Assembly: GCA_963204965.1 (NCBI GenBank)
Contig: CAUJKA010000476.1
Span: forward strand, 1 to 41,108
Direction of reading: 5' to 3'
From: Planctomycetota bacterium
GTDB lineage: Bacteria; Planctomycetota; Planctomycetia; Pirellulales; Pirellulaceae
Length of the DNA stretch: 41,108 bases
In this document: in pieces, positions 34,601 to 41,108 of the stretch
Numbering within the stretch: the first letter of the stretch is position 1
Layout: each line of letters opens with the position of its first letter
Made by a program: the position numbers and the translations under genes
Notes under the pieces: generated by a model
The model's input: the letters and a program-made list of their open reading frames with translations, nothing else
Databases searched by the model: none
What the model was told of the DNA's origin: nothing

Positions 34601-36381
34601 GAGACTCCAAGATAGTAGATACCCGCCAATGAAAAGCTGTAACGCAAATAGGCATCGAAGCCCACTGTAGGCTCACCAGGAGCGGCCGCGTCATTGTTGA
34701 AGGCAATCTGTTGACCTGAAGCATTGAAAAGTCGAATGTACGATCCCAAACTTCCAGGCCCATTGAGCGGAGTGTTGATGTTGAAGTCAACAGTTTGCCC
34801 TGTACCAACACTAAAACTGTAAATGTCCACATCAATGTCAGGAGTAATGCTGGCTGTCACCGTCTTGGTCGTTGTAGTCACTAGCCCTAAGTTTGTTGCA
34901 TTGCGAATCGTGTTATCAAGATCGTTTGGTAGCGCATTGACGATCAGCGTGTAAAGTCCCGTTGCGTAAAGCCCGCCAGACGTATCTCCGCCACCTGTTG
35001 TGGCGTTGTACTGAATATTGTTGAAGTTGGAGACAGCAACGTAGTAAGTGCCAGCCGTTGTAAACGCATAGCGCAGGTAGGAATCGAATCCGATGACATT
35101 CTCCCCTGGAGCGTTCCCATCGTCATTAAACGCGATCTCCTGACCAGAGAGTGAAAACAAGCGAAGATAGGATCCCAGGCCGTTGGGGCCATTGGCTGGC
35201 GTGTTGATGTTGAAATCAACGACTTGACCAGCCGTCACCGTGAGCCGGTACATGTCTACATCGGTATCTTGAGTGATGGAGTTGTTGACAGTGACCGGAG
35301 TGGTTGAGATTGCCCCCAAAGAAGCCGCTTCGGCTAGCGTATCGTCAGGGTCCGCCGTTGTCAGTTGTGGAGCATTTACAATCAACGTGTAGCTTCCGAT
35401 CGAATTGAATCCCCCTGCGACAGTTCCACTGCCCGAGATTGGGCTGTATTGGTTGTTTGTAAAATTGGAAACGCCAACGAAATAGGTTCCGGCGGCGGCG
35501 AAGGTATATCGCAGATAGGCATCGAAGCCAACGGAAGTTTCGCCTGGCGCAGCCGCGTCATTGTTGAATGCCAATTGCTGACCAGAAGAGTTGAACAGCC
35601 TCAAATACGAGCCCAATCCACCGGGACCATTTGTCGCCGTATTGATGTTGAAGTCGACCGTCTGCCCAGCACTCACTGTCACCGAGAACATGTCGATATC
35701 GATGTCAGGCGTGATCGTACTCGTGAAACTCTTTTCTGTTGTCGAAACGGTACCGATTTGAGTTGCTGTACTAAGTCTATTGTCAGCGTCGATAGGAAGT
35801 GCGTTGACTACTAAGGAATAGCTTCCTGTTGAATTCATTCCGCCAGCAAAATCGCCAGTGCCGGTCACGGGATTGTAACGAATGTTGGTATAGTTTGAGA
35901 CACCGATGTAATACGTTCCAGAGGACTGAAAAGAGTAACGCAAGTACGAATCGAATCCCAGATTGTTTTCTCCGGGAGCGTAGCCGTCATTGTTCGATGC
36001 TAGTTCTTGTCCCGAGGCTGCAAACAGTCGAATGTACGAGCCCAGTCCACCAGGACCATTCAAGGGAGTGTTGATATTGAAATCAACGACCTGCCCAGAC
36101 ACTACAGTAAAGCCGATGATATCAACGTCGATGTCACGAGCAATCGCGGAACTAACCGTTGCCGCTGTCGTACTGACTTGACCGATGGGAATAGCAGTAC
36201 TAAAAGTATCGTTAGCCAAAAGAAGTCTAGACTCCAGGCTTTCAAAGGCTTGAAGTCTGCTCGCTCGACGGGGATTCAGGTGCTTCGGCCAAACTCGCTT
36301 CTGCGCGATCGGATTCAATCGCAATCGCTCCAACAACCTTTGAAGGTAGGTTGTTCTACGCGTTCCTCGCTTCGGAACCAT
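31657..36381 (-). CDS. Giant secreted repeat protein: LEPR-XLL-like N-terminus, nine PPC-like repeats, Calx-beta-like and type I dockerin domains
   Basis: 1574 residues. The N-terminus is basic (KRGTRRTTYLQRLLERLRL) and leads to LQAFESLESRLLLA (44-57), the planctomycete LEPR-XLL-like export motif. Residues ~57-1345 are nine tandem repeats of about 143 residues, each with DxDxTxxxAxxLG, DIDVDMY/FxF, VDFNINT, NGPGGLGSYLRLF, GENxxGFDSYLRY and GTYYxGVSN, resembling bacterial pre-peptidase C-terminal (PPC)/DVUA0089-type beta-sandwich domains; Asp-rich loops suggest Ca2+. Two subtypes alternate (APGENxxGFDSY and AAAPGETxVGFDAY). Residues ~1350-1445 look like a Calx-beta domain; ~1455-1520 are two dockerin-type Ca2+ loops (LDVNANGSITPTDVLLVINY, LDVNSDNLVTPADALLIINY). 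Probably a cell-surface adhesive or scaffold protein. Translation starts at 36381; repeats occupy about 32345-36213. Confidence 0.88.
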   Translation of the reverse strand: MVPKRGTRRTTYLQRLLERLRLNPIAQKRVWPKHLNPRRASRLQAFESLESRLLLANDTFSTAIPIGQVSTTAATVSSAIARDIDVDIIGFTVVSGQVVDFNINTPLNGPGGLGSYIRLFAASGQELASNNDGYAPGENNLGFDSYLRYSFQSSGTYYIGVSNYTNIRYNPVTGTGDFAGGMNSTGSYSLVVNALPIDADNRLSTATQIGTVSTTEKSFTSTITPDIDIDMFSVTVSAGQTVDFNINTATNGPGGLGSYLRLFNSSGQQLAFNNDAAAPGETSVGFDAYLRYTFAAAGTYFVGVSNFTNNQYSPISGSGTVAGGFNSIGSYTLIVNAPQLTTADPDDTLAEAASLGAISTTPVTVNNSITQDTDVDMYRLTVTAGQVVDFNINTPANGPNGLGSYLRLFSLSGQEIAFNDDGNAPGENVIGFDSYLRYAFTTAGTYYVAVSNFNNIQYNATTGGGDTSGGLYATGLYTLIVNALPNDLDNTIRNATNLGLVTTTTKTVTASITPDIDVDIYSFSVGTGQTVDFNINTPLNGPGSLGSYIRLFNASGQQIAFNNDAAAPGEPTVGFDAYLRYSFSLAGIYYLGVSNFSNTQYNPITGGGMIAGGFNSIGTYSLVVNTPIANVDPDATTGTANALGPITTTEQSLANSIDPDTDVDLYRFSASAGQTIDFNINTTLNGPGGLGSFLRLFNSLGQQISVNDDANSPGENVIGYDSYLRYTFATTGTYYLGVSNNTNTQYDANTGNGTISGGANGTGAYTLVVNALVPDFDQTLATATSLGIISTIANTSSSSITPDIDVDLYRFKADPGQSIDFNINTVQNGPGGLGSYLRLFNSAGQQLAQNNDAAAPGETTVGFDAYLRYAFTSAGDYFIGVSNFTNSQYNPITGGGDIAGGFNSIGAYSLVVNLAPVEVADPDDTLVEANSIGSVSTTSISVSASIVPQIDVDMYKFSVIGGQVVDFNINTAMNGPGGLGSYLRLFDSLGQTLALNDDANAPGENIVGFDAYLRYSFVSSGTYYIGVSNNGNIQYDPITGNGDIVISANAIGDYTLVVQALPLDLDNTISTATALGPISTTIKSVASTITPDIDVDLYSLIVTAGQVVDFNINTQLNGPSGLQSYLRLFDSSGQVLASNNDAAAPGESSVGFDAYLRYTFPSAGTFYVGVSNSRNTQYNPLTGLNLTSGGFYSIGSYTLIVSTPTETPADPDDTLSSATALGTVGTIPIAQSASITPETDVDMFKFTVTADQTVDFNIDTALNGLTGLDSYLRIFNGAGTQLAFNDNAKAPGENLSGYDSFAQFTFASAGTYFVGVSSRFNTFYDPLTGTGDIAGTSNALGTYSLTIQQTLPTVPVTNLSLSVDSVLISEANGVATGTVTRASSNISQAILVSISSSNVQAISVPATVTILANQQSATFTITGVDDHIVDGVRSSNIVVSAPNASSASIIVQVFDADSYWYNIAMPLDVNANGSITPTDVLLVINYINKGLRQVTSSPPPPYLDVNSDNLVTPADALLIINYLNSQGGGSGEGEATASLATRQDFAMLAMMPADLVSRKPTKRALDNYFESLGS

Positions 36382-36626
36382 GACAAATCACTTTCAGTAA
36401 ATCGCACCAATCGGAAAACCAGTCTCTCGTTTGACGAAGAAACTAGTTTCATTCTTACATTGATGCGATCACTAAAACATCGAGCGACCTCCCACGAGAC
36501 TCTAGTGGTTTCCTCTAGGCTCGCGAGGCCTCGCTGGCTGATCCCTCGGTGCGCGGGCGTCCCGCCCGGTTATGAATGCCTACGATCGGGTGGTCCGGTA
36601 AAGTGCTGTTATCTATAAAGGCGAGT

Positions 36627-37016
36627 TCAAAACGAGGCTGACTTGGTTCTTTGAGCGATTAGCGAGTTCACAATTTCGTCGGCTGGACGAATCTCAAACG
36701 GACCTACACCAACACCCGGGTGCTTCGACATTAGCTCAACCGCGTGTGCCATGTCGCGGGCCTCGAGGAACAGGATACCACCGAGCACCTCTTTGGTTTC
36801 CGCATAGGGACCATCTGTCGCCTCTACGCTGCCGTTGTTCATGCGTAATGTAACCGCTTTGCGACATGAATCTAGTGCTTCACCGCCTATGAAGTGACCA
36901 CCTTGCCTCAGCACGTCATCGTACGCAAAACACTCCTCCATCATTCGCTGTCCATCTTCTGGTGAAAGGTTCTCAAAAGCGGTCTCGTTATAGTATCCCA
37001 AACAGACAAACTTCAT
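36627..37016 (-). CDS. YCII/DGPF-domain protein
   Basis: 129 residues, YciI-related dimeric alpha-beta barrel. Typical features: [11 protein letters not shown] start, [64 protein letters not shown] (here as consecutive segments; [10 protein letters not shown] is the DGPF motif) and [12 protein letters not shown] end. These proteins are often encoded with ECF sigma factors and may act as small enzymes or regulators; no sigma gene is adjacent here. ATG at 37016 with AGGAAA seven bases upstream. Single gene. Confidence 0.9.
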   Translation of the reverse strand: MKFVCLGYYNETAFENLSPEDGQRMMEECFAYDDVLRQGGHFIGGEALDSCRKAVTLRMNNGSVEATDGPYAETKEVLGGILFLEARDMAHAVELMSKHPGVGVGPFEIRPADEIVNSLIAQRTKSASF

Positions 37017-37203
37017 GGGTATTTCCTAAGGTTGTGACTTTCTTAATTCGATCGCTGCGAAACGGTTTGCCAATTAGTCGTACGAAGAAGCTGACAATCG
37101 ACATGATCGCCTTAGAATAACGAATAATTCTGCTGCGTAGTGGAGAATTTGGAAAGGCTCTTCGCGATTCCTATGACGACGGTGACCTAAGACTTTGACA
37201 ATT

Positions 37204-37262
37204 ACATCGAACCCGATGACATTCTCCCGGTGCGTTCCCATCACTATTGAAAGCGATCTCAA
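37204..37262 (-). pseudogene. Decayed fragment of a PPC-like repeat
   Basis: About 56 bases match the repeat-protein gene (best by eye 35082-35139, unit 3) at roughly 80-85 percent. On the minus strand it would read IAFNSDGNAP then, after a 2-base deletion that shifts the frame, ENVIGFD. No start, signal or neighbouring repeat remains. It is evidently a remnant of a second, related gene or a displaced piece of the 31657-36381 gene. The rest of 37017-37316 shows nothing recognisable. Confidence 0.6.
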
Positions 37263-37316
37263 CGAGGAATTCTGATCCGGTCTGAAAGTCAGCACTTTCT
37301 TCTAACACAAATGGTG

Positions 37317-38543
37317 TCAGTCACGTAAACCATTCTCTCCTTTCCCAGTTGCCGTTCCGTCGAGCGGGATCACCTTCCATCTGTCTTCTTGGTCGACTCC
37401 CATGGCGATCAAATTCTTACGATCTGAAGTCAAAGCAAACCGAAACACGGGAAAGCTAAAGGATACACGATGGTCAATCGTTGCCTGCTGGCAATTGCAA
37501 ATAAGCAATTCTTGGGAATCGAAGTTGTAAAGCCATGCACTTGACTTGTTGTAATCGCAATAAACAAGCTTGCTTGCGCCATTGATCTTCGGGATCTGCA
37601 ACTCCGAAAGATCCACCAAGGAAAACCACTTCTTGGACGTTCTCGAATTTGCAGATAACTCTAGTACCGTTCCACACGCAGTGAAACAGTAAGGTGACCC
37701 CTCCCAACCAATATCGGTTGGAAATGGAAGGGAGGAACTGGAGACGACCTGCCCATCGTTGAGCCTGCGTTGCTCGATTGATCTGCCATCTGCCGTAATG
37801 TAGTAAACACGCTCGTCCAAAACCGTTAGCTGTGTTGAATCGACTGACCTTTCAGTTACCCATGCCTGAAGAACTTCTAGTTGACCATCATTAGTCTTGA
37901 CTAGTTCTGCAAAAGAACCCAACTCATCGTACGCTTTGTTGGGCCTGAGCATTCGGGAATAGACTACAAAAGTTCCCTCTGATGGCTCAAGCACTCTGCA
38001 AACCTCAACCGGCCACGGCAAATTCCTCGCCACTGTCGAGAGGACTTTCGTATTAGAGGCACGACCATCAAGGATGCTGAGATTGTCGCCGTGAAACAGC
38101 AGAAACCTACCGGTCTCTAGTCTCCAAATCTGGCCGGAGAACTGAATCGAAATAGGCTCTTCATTGGCCTCGAACCAGCCGTTGCATGATCGAACTATCG
38201 AACGAGTGTCAACACGTGGCAAGACACTCGGGCTGCTCTGAGTAAGACCAGATTCAATCTTAAAGCGGGGGGCCTCGAGACTCGGATAATAGCTACCAAG
38301 ATTCCCAACGTGCATTCTCCCAATTCGAATTCCGTCAATCGATTTCTGAGTAATAACTGCCTCATCATGTGAGTTGGGTGTTTTCCACTCGAAGATCGTT
38401 ATGGTGTCCCCCGCACCTGTAATGAAAATTCCGTGATCACGGAGACGCCCCTTGTAGAATTGATAACCAGCAAATAACGATCCACTGGCTAACAAAATGG
38501 AGATTAAGATTCGGTACTTCCAAGGAAATCGCATTGAGCACAT
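37317..38543 (-). CDS. Membrane-anchored protein, possible beta-propeller, unknown function
   Basis: 408 residues. One N-terminal membrane helix (YRILISILLASGSLFAGYQF, about 10-29), the rest predicted outside the cytoplasm and rich in beta-strand patterns (IWRLETGRFLLFHGDNLSILDGR, LTVLDERVYYITADGRSIEQRR, SAWLYNFDSQELLICNC, FRFALTSDRKNLIAMGVDQEDRWKVIPLDG). The repeated strand-turn-strand blocks and the final 'LTSDRKNLIAMGVDQ' resemble WD40/TolB-type blades, but no repeat is regular enough to name. GGAG lies 7 bases before the ATG at 38543. Divergent from the amidohydrolase gene. Confidence 0.65.
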   Translation of the reverse strand: MCSMRFPWKYRILISILLASGSLFAGYQFYKGRLRDHGIFITGAGDTITIFEWKTPNSHDEAVITQKSIDGIRIGRMHVGNLGSYYPSLEAPRFKIESGLTQSSPSVLPRVDTRSIVRSCNGWFEANEEPISIQFSGQIWRLETGRFLLFHGDNLSILDGRASNTKVLSTVARNLPWPVEVCRVLEPSEGTFVVYSRMLRPNKAYDELGSFAELVKTNDGQLEVLQAWVTERSVDSTQLTVLDERVYYITADGRSIEQRRLNDGQVVSSSSLPFPTDIGWEGSPYCFTACGTVLELSANSRTSKKWFSLVDLSELQIPKINGASKLVYCDYNKSSAWLYNFDSQELLICNCQQATIDHRVSFSFPVFRFALTSDRKNLIAMGVDQEDRWKVIPLDGTATGKGENGLRD

Positions 38544-38770
38544 TTCGCAACTCCAGTACAGGACGTTAGTCTAGTCGCAAATAGTAGATACCGAACTGAG
38601 AGTGACAGTGCAAAACAGTATAGTCGGCAATGGTTTTCTGTCCGGCTTAGAGACACCGACTCGTTTTCCCAATTGTCGGCTGGCGGTGTCTAAGATGACG
38701 GTACTTGCTAAAATTGGCGAGGCCAGCACCTCAACCGACGAGAACACTAACTCAACTAGGCACGGACTCT

Positions 38771-40480
38771 ATGACTCTGCCCCGATTGTTTTTCTTGACC
38801 TACATTTTAAGTCTCTGCTTCGCAAGTCAATTGCAAGGCCAAGCCGTCGAAACGGCCGACGTCATAATCACTGGCGGCAAAGTCTTGGTTTGCAATCAGC
38901 AGATGCAAGTCGCGGAAGCGATTGCGATCACGGGCAATCGCATTGTGGCGGTATCGAGCAACGCGGTGATAGGTCGGCTTGCTGGTCGAAAGACTCAGCG
39001 CATCGACGCGACGGGAAAAGTGTTGACACCGGGCCTCATCGACAGTCACCTGCACCTGCTGGGACTTGGTGAGACGCTGCAGTTGCTCGACTTAAGCCTC
39101 GCGTCGAGCTGGGAGGAGATCGTTGAAAAGGTAGCCGCCGAGGCAAAGACGAAGCCTAAGGGAACATGGATCGAGGGACATGGATTTCACCAAGACAAAT
39201 GGCAAACTAAACCGCAAGAGACTGTCGAAGGCTATCCCGTCCATGATCTGCTCAGCCAAGCAGTTCCGGATCATCCGGTCCTTCTGACTCATGCAAGTGG
39301 TCATGCCATCATGGTCAATCAGCAAGCGATGAAACTTGCGTCCGTTACAGATCAAACGCCGAATCCTGACGGCGGTGAGATCCTGAAAAAGACCTCTGGC
39401 GAACCCACGGGTTTGTTTCGTGAGAATGCCGACGAGCTCATTTATGCAGTGTACCGTCGCGCAACGGCTCGATTGAGCGAAGGTGAGCGACTGAATCTAT
39501 TGCGTGAACGCGTTAAGCTGGCAAGCGAAGAATGTTTGAAGCACGGAGTCACGATGGTTCATGACGCTGGAACCAGCGTTCGCGATATCCTAGTGCTTAA
39601 AAAACTGGCTGAACAGCAGGAATTGCCAATTCGAGCAAGCGTCATGATTCGTGATGCGCGAAGGACAACTACGGATTGGCTACAGAATCATGCCCCGTGG
39701 AGTTCTGAAGATCTCTTTCTGCAAGTGCGCAGCGTCAAGCTTTCGATCGACGGTGCGTTAGGATCTCATGGAGCTTGGTTGTTGGAGCCGTACTACGACC
39801 TGAACAACTCTTCGGGACTCAACACGCTTTCGATGGATGAACTCAACGAAGTAGCTCGTGTCTGTTACGAGAAAAACTGGCAGCTCTGCGTGCACGCCAT
39901 CGGCGACAAAGCAAACCGCGAGGTGTTGGACGTCTTCGAGCGAACCTTCCAAGGCAATCGGTCCGATCTACGTTGGCGGATTGAACATGCACAGCATCTC
40001 CATCCGATGGACATTCCGCGGTTTGCAAAGCTGGGTGTTATTCCCGCGATGCAAGCCAATCATTGCACCAGCGATGCAACCTTTGTTCCGCAACGTTTGG
40101 GCGATCGACGCTCAGCCGAAGGTGCCTACGTTTGGCGAAGTCTAATTGATGCTGGCTCGATCATTGCAAACGGAACGGACGCACCTGTCGAGCGAGTGGA
40201 CCCTCGAGCTAGCCTGTACGCAGCAGTAACAAGGCAGTTGGCTAACGGAAACCAGTTCTATCCCGAACAATGCATGACTCGCGCAGAGTCGTTGTTGAGC
40301 TACACGCTATGGTCGGCGAAAGCTTGCTTCAGCGAGGAGAATGTAGGTTCACTGGAACCCGGCAAGCTTGCTGACTTTGTAATTTGGGACACCAACCTGC
40401 TCGACTGCGATCCTAAGCAAATACTTTCCGCCAGAGTGCTGACAACCTACGTCGATGGTAAACCCGTTTTCGAAAAGTAG
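38771..40480 (+). CDS. Secreted YtcJ-type metal-dependent amidohydrolase
   Basis: 569 residues from the ATG at 38771, giving a clean signal peptide (MTLPRLFFLTYILSLCFASQ, cleavage near LQG-QA); the frame is open from 38705 but the extra residues would bury the signal. Amidohydrolase_3 family: ADVIITGGKVLVCNQQ start, metal-binding HLH at 93/95 (GLIDSHLHL), VKLSIDGALGSHGAWL, HAIGDKAN (His375), WRIEHAQHLHP (His406), NGTDAPVE (Asp470), and the closing domain LEPGKLADFVIWD ... TTYVDGKPVFEK. YtcJ-like enzymes hydrolyse N-acyl or imidazole-type compounds; substrate unknown. It is followed at once by the tandem element at 40485. Confidence 0.9.
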   Translation: MTLPRLFFLTYILSLCFASQLQGQAVETADVIITGGKVLVCNQQMQVAEAIAITGNRIVAVSSNAVIGRLAGRKTQRIDATGKVLTPGLIDSHLHLLGLGETLQLLDLSLASSWEEIVEKVAAEAKTKPKGTWIEGHGFHQDKWQTKPQETVEGYPVHDLLSQAVPDHPVLLTHASGHAIMVNQQAMKLASVTDQTPNPDGGEILKKTSGEPTGLFRENADELIYAVYRRATARLSEGERLNLLRERVKLASEECLKHGVTMVHDAGTSVRDILVLKKLAEQQELPIRASVMIRDARRTTTDWLQNHAPWSSEDLFLQVRSVKLSIDGALGSHGAWLLEPYYDLNNSSGLNTLSMDELNEVARVCYEKNWQLCVHAIGDKANREVLDVFERTFQGNRSDLRWRIEHAQHLHPMDIPRFAKLGVIPAMQANHCTSDATFVPQRLGDRRSAEGAYVWRSLIDAGSIIANGTDAPVERVDPRASLYAAVTRQLANGNQFYPEQCMTRAESLLSYTLWSAKACFSEENVGSLEPGKLADFVIWDTNLLDCDPKQILSARVLTTYVDGKPVFEK

Positions 40481-40484
40481 AAGT

Positions 40485-40764
40485 TTTTCGTAGGGCGTGT
40501 GTAGAGGTCTGGATTGTTGTCTTTAGCAACAGAGAAATCACTTATCAACGTCAATGACTTCCTCGCCCATAATCTGACCTCGCAACACGCCATTTCGCAT
40601 TAGGCCATTTGAGTTATACGCTCGCATTGGCTCTGATTTGCAGCAAGGACCAAGATGGTGTGTTACGCGTGCAGTCTCTGATTGCCGCATAGCGAAGATG
40701 ATCGCAGACCGCACCTTGGCGCAAACACTTCGAGTAAATGCACGCTTCACACACCCTACGAAAA
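40485..40764. repeat. CGTAGGGCGTGTG element, tandem copy A
   Basis: Starts TTTTCGTAGGGCGTGTGTAG (40485-40504) and ends CTTCACACACCCTACGAAAA (40745-40764), imperfect inverted ends of about 20 bp. It begins 4 bases after the amidohydrolase stop. Contents: no long frame; copy B is roughly 90 percent identical except for a stretch around 40680-40705. Non-autonomous MITE-like element. Confidence 0.75.
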
Positions 40765-40799
40765 CTACGTGAATGGCAAAACCGTCTTTGAAAAGTAGA
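40765..40799 (+). pseudogene. Remnant of the 3' end of an amidohydrolase gene
   Basis: The 35 bases between the two element copies repeat the last codons of the upstream gene: they read YVNGKTVFEK-stop where the intact gene has YVDGKPVFEK-stop. Of the seven differences, three are synonymous, so the segment appears to have been coding when it diverged, most likely the end of a second paralogous gene now lost. Confidence 0.65.
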
Positions 40800-40802
40800 A
40801 GT

Positions 40803-41073
40803 TTTTCGTAGGGCGTGTGTAGAGGTCTGGATTGTTGTCTTTAGCAACAGAGAAATCACTTATCAACGTCAATGACTTTCCCTGCCCATAATCTGACCTC
40901 GCAACACGCCATTTCGCATTAGGCCATTTGAGTTATACGCTCGCATGGCTTTGATTTGCCGCAAGGACCAATATGTTGTGTTGCGATTGCAGTGTCTGAT
41001 TTAATCTTTGCCAAGATTATCTCAGACCGCACCTTGGCGCAAACATTTAAATGCGCGCTTCACACACCCTACG
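40803..41073. repeat. CGTAGGGCGTGTG element, tandem copy B
   Basis: Same left end as copy A (TTTTCGTAGGGCGTGTGTAG) and right end CTTCACACACCCTACG (41058-41073), after which similarity stops (ACAGCAG instead of AAAAC). The repeat period between copies, measured from the coding remnant, is 318 bases. The remaining window (41074-41108) shows nothing recognisable. Confidence 0.75.
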
Positions 41074-41108
41074 ACAGCAGTAAAAAAGGGAAGCATGAAA
41101 AATTTTCA

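Noticed and set aside
36480..36610. GC-rich stretch with short hairpins (GCGGG-ACG-CCCGC) upstream of the giant gene
   Set aside because: It looks like yet another dispersed repeat, but with no second copy in the window I cannot support it.
1..41108. tRNA, rRNA, CRISPR array, phage or integrase genes
   Set aside because: No TTCGAATC-type T-loops in a cloverleaf context, no regularly spaced short repeats with unique spacers, no recombinase, transposase or phage structural motifs were found.

Overview
The window looks like a chromosomal segment of a planctomycete, probably of the Pirellulaceae (Rhodopirellula/Blastopirellula type). The basis is gene content, not a database match: a DUF1559 pseudopilin-like protein, a PEP-CTERM protein, a giant secreted protein that starts with an LEPR-XLL-like motif and ends in a type I dockerin, a secreted beta-helix/LamG protein, a YtcJ-type amidohydrolase with a signal peptide, and many lineage-specific secreted or membrane proteins. 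No rRNA, tRNA, CRISPR array, phage gene or recognisable transposase was seen.

Layout. 1-259: 5' part of a TPR-like gene (minus strand). 260-1165: long gap without a convincing gene. 1166-2653: APC amino-acid permease whose stop codon lies inside a small palindromic element. 2928-3905: UDP-glucuronate decarboxylase. 4073-6931: secreted beta-helix + LamG protein. 7033-7836 (minus): ExeA-like ATPase. 8038-8841: RsmE. 9037-14330: an envelope cluster (Cys/His-rich secreted protein, DUF1559 pseudopilin, choice-of-anchor-M PEP-CTERM protein, divergent prepilin-peptidase-like protein, small membrane protein). 14617-22680: complete high-affinity potassium system kdpF-A-B-C-D-E with an extra 30-residue membrane ORF ahead of kdpF. 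22712-23626 (minus): membrane-anchored cyanophycinase-like S51 peptidase. 24205-24807 (minus): LysE-type exporter. 25748-26200: small secreted protein. 26428-27696 (minus): multi-pass membrane protein. 28029-28856: RluA-family pseudouridine synthase, preceded by a promoter/hairpin/terminator unit that may be a small RNA or attenuator. 29077-31338: acid-type Arg/Lys/Orn decarboxylase. 31657-36381 (minus): 1574-residue repeat/dockerin protein. 36627-37016 (minus): YCII/DGPF protein. 37317-38543 (minus): anchored protein of unknown function. 38771-40480: amidohydrolase, followed by two tandem copies of another element to the window end.

How genes work together. The best-defined unit is kdp: KdpF/A/B/C form the K+ pump and KdpD/KdpE sense and regulate; the genes are packed with a 4-base kdpF/kdpA overlap and a Shine-Dalgarno for kdpC overlapping the kdpB stop. 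The 9037-14330 cluster is the most interesting candidate for an undescribed system: a surface protein of a family that in Actinobacteria accompanies metal ABC transporters, next to a pseudopilin, a Cys/His-rich exported protein and a prepilin-peptidase relative with altered active-site motifs. A metal-binding or surface-assembly role is inference only.

The intergenic regions are rich in non-coding repeats: (i) a 132-144 bp MITE-like element with CTAG-starting inverted ends (2650-2793 and 24925-25056), (ii) a 220-270 bp nested fold-back element whose inner stem shows compensatory base changes between copies (23922-24190 and 31407-31626), and (iii) a ~275 bp element with CGTAGGG(C/T)GTGTG ends in tandem at 40485-41073. 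No mobilising enzyme is present in the window.
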